Source of the DNA: Planctomycetota bacterium
GTDB lineage: Bacteria; Planctomycetota; Phycisphaerae; FEN-1346; JAACEH01
Assembly: GCA_016935955.1 (NCBI GenBank)
Contig: JAFGPY010000036.1
Location: 1 to 8,662 of the forward strand
Direction: 5' to 3'
Length of the DNA: 8,662 nt
Within the stretch, counting starts at the first letter, position 1. Every line of letters starts with the position of its first letter. The notes under the pieces are model-generated. The model did no database searches and was not told the DNA's origin. It was given only the letters and a program-made list of their open reading frames with translations. Below are positions 6,116 to 8,662 of the stretch, piece after piece. Made by a program: the position numbers and the translations under genes.

Positions 6116-6197
6116 GTGCATAATGGTCCTGCGCAATAGCATCATGGCACGCCCTGTTCCGGCCGTCAAGAACCGGCACAAGATTCTTACGTGCATA
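6116..6197. promoter_or_regulatory. Candidate operator: GTGCATA in two direct copies
   Basis: GTGCATA occurs at 6116-6122 and 6191-6197, 75 bases apart start to start, in the AT-richer part of the regulator's upstream region. The second copy runs into the palindrome CATATG. GntR/LacI-type proteins often bind repeated sites near their own genes. Two 7-base copies are weak evidence. Confidence 0.25.
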
Positions 6198-6433
6198 TGA
6201 TGAGGCGGGTGGCCGGCTGTTGTGTAACCTGTTTATTTAAAGCTGCTTACGCTCGGTGCGCGCCTTCGCCAAATCGACGCGGCTCGCGGATCAGCAAGCG
6301 TTGTGGCCGTGTCGGCGAGGCCTCATACTGTTGCTGCTGAATCGTCGGGTCCGCGGTCAGCATCGACCGTGGCATCTCTGACAGAGGCACCCTGGAAGTC
6401 GGCCCCTACGATCCAGCAGTACCTGCGGCAGGA

Positions 6434-6469
6434 ACCGTGGCGGCGGCCCTCAACGGCTGTTGCCACGGT
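6434..6469. repeat. Inverted repeat in the leader side of the secreted-protein gene
   Basis: ACCGTGGC (6434-6441) and GCCACGGT (6462-6469) pair perfectly around a 20-base GC-rich loop. It lies about 165 bases before the start codon at 6633. It could be an operator or an RNA hairpin. No T-tract follows, so it is not a typical terminator. Confidence 0.35.
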
Positions 6470-6632
6470 GCCGCGCCCCGCAGGCCGCCATGTCCGAACC
6501 GTAACGCGATCACGTCGTGACGTCCGTGCCCATTGTCGTTGCCGTGCCGAGCAAGTCTCGCTGCCAACTCAATGTCCGCCGGCCCAGGTCGGCGGGCGGC
6601 ACAATCACTTCTTCAGAGAAAGGACACAAGCC

Positions 6633-8662
6633 ATGCAAAGAGCAGTCATTGGATGGATCTGTACCGCGTGCCTTCTGGCAGTCGTCGGGGCTGCCGCGGC
6701 CGACAGTGCTCAGTACCAGGTGTCGGCTTCGGCGGACGACACCAGCGCCCTGAGCGGCACGAACCTCTACACCAGCGGCGTCGTCTACACGCCCTACTCC
6801 AATACCGACCGCCGGGCCTTCTGGCGTTGGCCGATCTCGATTCCCGCCGGGGCCACGATCACCTCGGCTACGCTGCAGATCAGGTCCGACGGCAGCGCCG
6901 GCGACGCCAACGCCTCGACGATGCGGCTGCAACTGGTCGACAGCGACTCGTGCCCGTCATTCACCAGCAACCCGTACGGTGCCTCGGTCACGGCCGCGTA
7001 CGTGGACTGGACGCTGCCCGGGACGTGGACGGCCAACGCGTGGTACGAGTCGCCGGACCTGAGCAGCCTGGTTCAGTTGTTCATCGACCGTGGCGGTTAC
7101 ACGTCGGGCAACTACCTGGGCCTGCGGGGCGAGCAGGTCTCGGGTCTGTGGAAGCGGTCGTACCAGTACGACAACGCCGCGGCCAATGCCGCCGTCCTGA
7201 CGATCGGCTACACCACGGGCGCGAACGAACCGCCGGTGGCTGACGCGGGCGAGGACCAGTATCCCGAAGATGCCGACGGCAACAACTCGGAGACGGTCAC
7301 GCTGGACGGCAGCGGGTCGAGCGACAGCGACGGGACCATTGTCAGTTATCTCTGGAAGGAAGGGACAACGCAGATCGCCACGGGCCAGACGGCCCAGGTT
7401 TCTCTGGCCGTCGGCACGCATACGATCACGCTGGCCGTCGAGGACGACGACGGCGCGACGGCCGACGACACGGTGACCGTGACGGTGATGGAAGCCGATG
7501 TCGTGGAAACGACATTCACTCTGGAACTGAGTGTCGACGACGCCTCGGCGACGACTGCCGAATCGGGGGCCTACAACGCGAAACTTTACACGCCGCACTC
7601 GAGCGATTCGCAGCGAAGCTTCTGGCGGTGGGCGTGCTACATTCCCGTCGGAGCGACGATCCGCGAGGCCTACCTGAAGGTCATGTCCGACGGCGCCGCG
7701 GGCGACAGCAACGCGTCCACGATGCGGCTGCAATTGGTCGACAGCGACGATTGCGAGGACTTCTCCAGCAATCCGTTCAGTCGTAGCGTCACGGCCAACT
7801 ACGAGGACTGGCAGGTGCCGGCCACGTGGACGACCGACCAGTGGTACACGTCCACGGACGTCAGTTCGATCGTGCAGGAGTTCATCGACCGGGCGGGCTA
7901 CGAGTTTGGCAACTATCTGGGCCTGCGCGGTGTCAACGCCTCGGGATTGTGGAAACGGGCCTATGCCTTCGACTACGGTGACAATACTTCCGGCGCGGAG
8001 TTGGAGGTACACTATGCCGGCGGCCAGGCCATTGTCGAACTGCTGATGGCCGATCCGGAGGTCCGCATCGCACAGCCGATCTATTGCTGGCTGTTCAACG
8101 CCCGATCGGGCGACACGCTGCGGGCCAAGCTCGACGGCGACGTGATCTACCAGAAGGCCGGCCCGCTGGACGACGAGGAAGCGTTCCTGGCCGACTACAC
8201 GGAGCTGGAGGCCGGCGAGCACACGCTGCTGGTCGAGGTGCTCAACGGCGCCGGCCAGGCCCGCACATCGGCCAGCCGTACGTGGACCACGCTGCACGAC
8301 GGCATTCCGTACGTCGGCATCAACGAGTACAACGCCATCTGCGTGGACGGCGAGCCGTTCTTCCCGGTGACGCCGTTCATTCTTCGGGAGGACAACTTCA
8401 GCGGTCCGGTTGGCGACGCTATCAACTGCACCTTCGGCGTCGGATGGTATGCCGTGCAGAACATCGCCAACTGGCAGGACTACATTGACGAGAGCTGGGA
8501 GGAGGGCTGGTATGCAGCCGGTCCGATCCGCTGGGACGGGCTGGATTACGGCGATGCATCCAACGCCGACACGGACAAGCTCGTGGACTACGTCCAGGCC
8601 TGCTGGGACTACTCGCCGGGCCTGCTGGCGTGGTCGTGGATCGACGAGCCGGACCTCTACAA
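6633..8662 (+). CDS. Secreted multidomain protein: CBM96/DNRLRE-like, PKD, CBM96/DNRLRE-like, Ig-like, glycoside-hydrolase-like start (3' end outside window)
   Basis: The frame is open from 6633 to the edge (676 codons visible). AAAGGA at 6619-6624 lies eight bases before the ATG. Residues 1-23 are a signal peptide (MQRAVIGWICTACLLAVVG, then AAAA before Asp24). Residues 27-194 form a beta-rich module resembling CBM96/DNRLRE (disaggregatase-related) domains, with FWRWPISIPAGATITSATLQ (63-82), STMRLQLVDSD (95-105) and GNYLGLRG (159-166). A PKD domain follows (about 199-285: PPVADAGEDQ, TLDGSGSSDSDGTIVSYLW, HTITLAVEDDDG). Residues 295-461 are a second copy of the first module. An Ig-like stretch (about 464-548, TLLVEVLNGAGQ) leads to VGINEYNAICVDGEPFFPVT (561-580) and LLAWSWIDEPDLY (664-676). 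These recall the N-terminal strands of TIM-barrel glycoside hydrolases (GH42-, GH5- or GH2-like). The catalytic part is mostly beyond the edge, so the activity is inferred. Confidence 0.88.
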   Translation, partial: MQRAVIGWICTACLLAVVGAAAADSAQYQVSASADDTSALSGTNLYTSGVVYTPYSNTDRRAFWRWPISIPAGATITSATLQIRSDGSAGDANASTMRLQLVDSDSCPSFTSNPYGASVTAAYVDWTLPGTWTANAWYESPDLSSLVQLFIDRGGYTSGNYLGLRGEQVSGLWKRSYQYDNAAANAAVLTIGYTTGANEPPVADAGEDQYPEDADGNNSETVTLDGSGSSDSDGTIVSYLWKEGTTQIATGQTAQVSLAVGTHTITLAVEDDDGATADDTVTVTVMEADVVETTFTLELSVDDASATTAESGAYNAKLYTPHSSDSQRSFWRWACYIPVGATIREAYLKVMSDGAAGDSNASTMRLQLVDSDDCEDFSSNPFSRSVTANYEDWQVPATWTTDQWYTSTDVSSIVQEFIDRAGYEFGNYLGLRGVNASGLWKRAYAFDYGDNTSGAELEVHYAGGQAIVELLMADPEVRIAQPIYCWLFNARSGDTLRAKLDGDVIYQKAGPLDDEEAFLADYTELEAGEHTLLVEVLNGAGQARTSASRTWTTLHDGIPYVGINEYNAICVDGEPFFPVTPFILREDNFSGPVGDAINCTFGVGWYAVQNIANWQDYIDESWEEGWYAAGPIRWDGLDYGDASNADTDKLVDYVQACWDYSPGLLAWSWIDEPDLY
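6711..7214 (+). repeat. First copy of the duplicated beta-sandwich module
   Basis: This encodes residues 27-194 of the secreted protein. It aligns over its full length, almost without gaps, with 7515-8015. The best-preserved nucleotide stretch is 6915-6947, which matches 7716-7748 at 31 of 33 bases by hand count. The conserved protein core includes STMRLQLVDSD, SVTA-Y, GNYLGLRG and SGLWKR. Confidence 0.85.
7515..8015 (+). repeat. Second copy of the duplicated beta-sandwich module
   Basis: This encodes residues 295-461, the partner of 6711-7214 across the PKD domain. It keeps the same core motifs (FWRW, GATI, STMRLQLVDSD, GNYLGLRG, SGLWKR) but differs in much surface sequence. This indicates an old intragenic duplication under selection for the fold. 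Confidence 0.85.

Larger units (their letters stand above)
6066..6632. other. Non-coding region between the regulator and the secreted-protein gene
   Basis: This 567-base divergent spacer must contain the control regions for both flanking genes. I find no gene and no clean promoter pair. Notable content is an AT-richer patch at about 6100-6240 close to the regulator, GTGCATA repeated at 6116-6122 and 6191-6197, an inverted repeat ACCGTGGC/GCCACGGT at 6434-6441 and 6462-6469, and a short palindrome ACGTC-gt-GACGT at 6512-6523. Short frames that cross it lack ribosome sites and protein-like composition. Confidence 0.6.

Noticed and set aside
4974..6200. Plus-strand open frame of about 400 codons
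   Set aside because: It lies opposite the GntR/LacI regulator, which has clear domains, a start site and a ribosome site; the plus-strand translation shows no family features.
6711..8015. Insertion of a mobile element as the source of the repeated modules
   Set aside because: The reading frame is continuous, there are no terminal inverted repeats or target duplications, and the copies align as protein domains, so domain duplication explains them.
6957..8297. Minus-strand open frame of about 446 codons
   Set aside because: It is antisense to the secreted multidomain protein. The plus-strand reading has a signal peptide, a PKD domain and a duplicated module, whereas the minus reading is an Arg/Val-rich shadow.

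Overview
The window is GC-rich bacterial DNA. Secreted proteins carry tandem CBM96/DNRLRE-like modules and a PKD domain, the regulator joins a GntR-type helix-turn-helix to a LacI-type sensor, there is a divergent URO-D-like protein, and palindromic repeats fill the spacers. By general knowledge this best fits Planctomycetota (Phycisphaerae or Pirellulales relatives) or a neighbouring PVC lineage. No rRNA or other marker gene is present, so the placement is an inference.

Layout. Positions 1-894 hold a fumarylacetoacetate hydrolase-family gene on the minus strand. It has a good promoter and ribosome site, and the possible start of a second gene lies just downstream at the window edge. Positions 1014-1970 hold a minus-strand gene for a phospholipase D-like protein with one HxK/GSxN motif; its base composition is clearly lower in GC than its neighbours (29/60 GC at 1621-1680 against 42/60 at 4681-4740, hand-counted). 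Positions 1971-2520 are non-coding and contain a nested palindrome (A-B-C-C'-B'-A') in which each unit is itself a small hairpin.

A plus-strand group follows. It has an AhbA-like siroheme decarboxylase/AsnC-type gene (2521-2988) that appears leaderless, a spacer with two oppositely oriented palindromes (3015-3091), a small lipoprotein (3112-3702) and a URO-D superfamily protein (3748-4881). The URO-D gene meets a minus-strand GntR/LacI hybrid regulator (4878-6065) tail to tail, with both stop codons inside one CTAG.

After a 567-base gap, a large plus-strand gene starts at 6633 and runs off the window end. It encodes a secreted protein with a signal peptide, a CBM96/DNRLRE-like module, a PKD domain, a second copy of the same module, an Ig-like stretch and the start of what looks like a TIM-barrel glycoside hydrolase. 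The regulator is transcribed away from this gene, which fits local control of carbohydrate use, but no operator is proven. I see no CRISPR array, tRNA, rRNA, integrase or complete transposon. The most unusual signals are the palindrome array, the single-motif PLD protein and the internally duplicated secreted protein.
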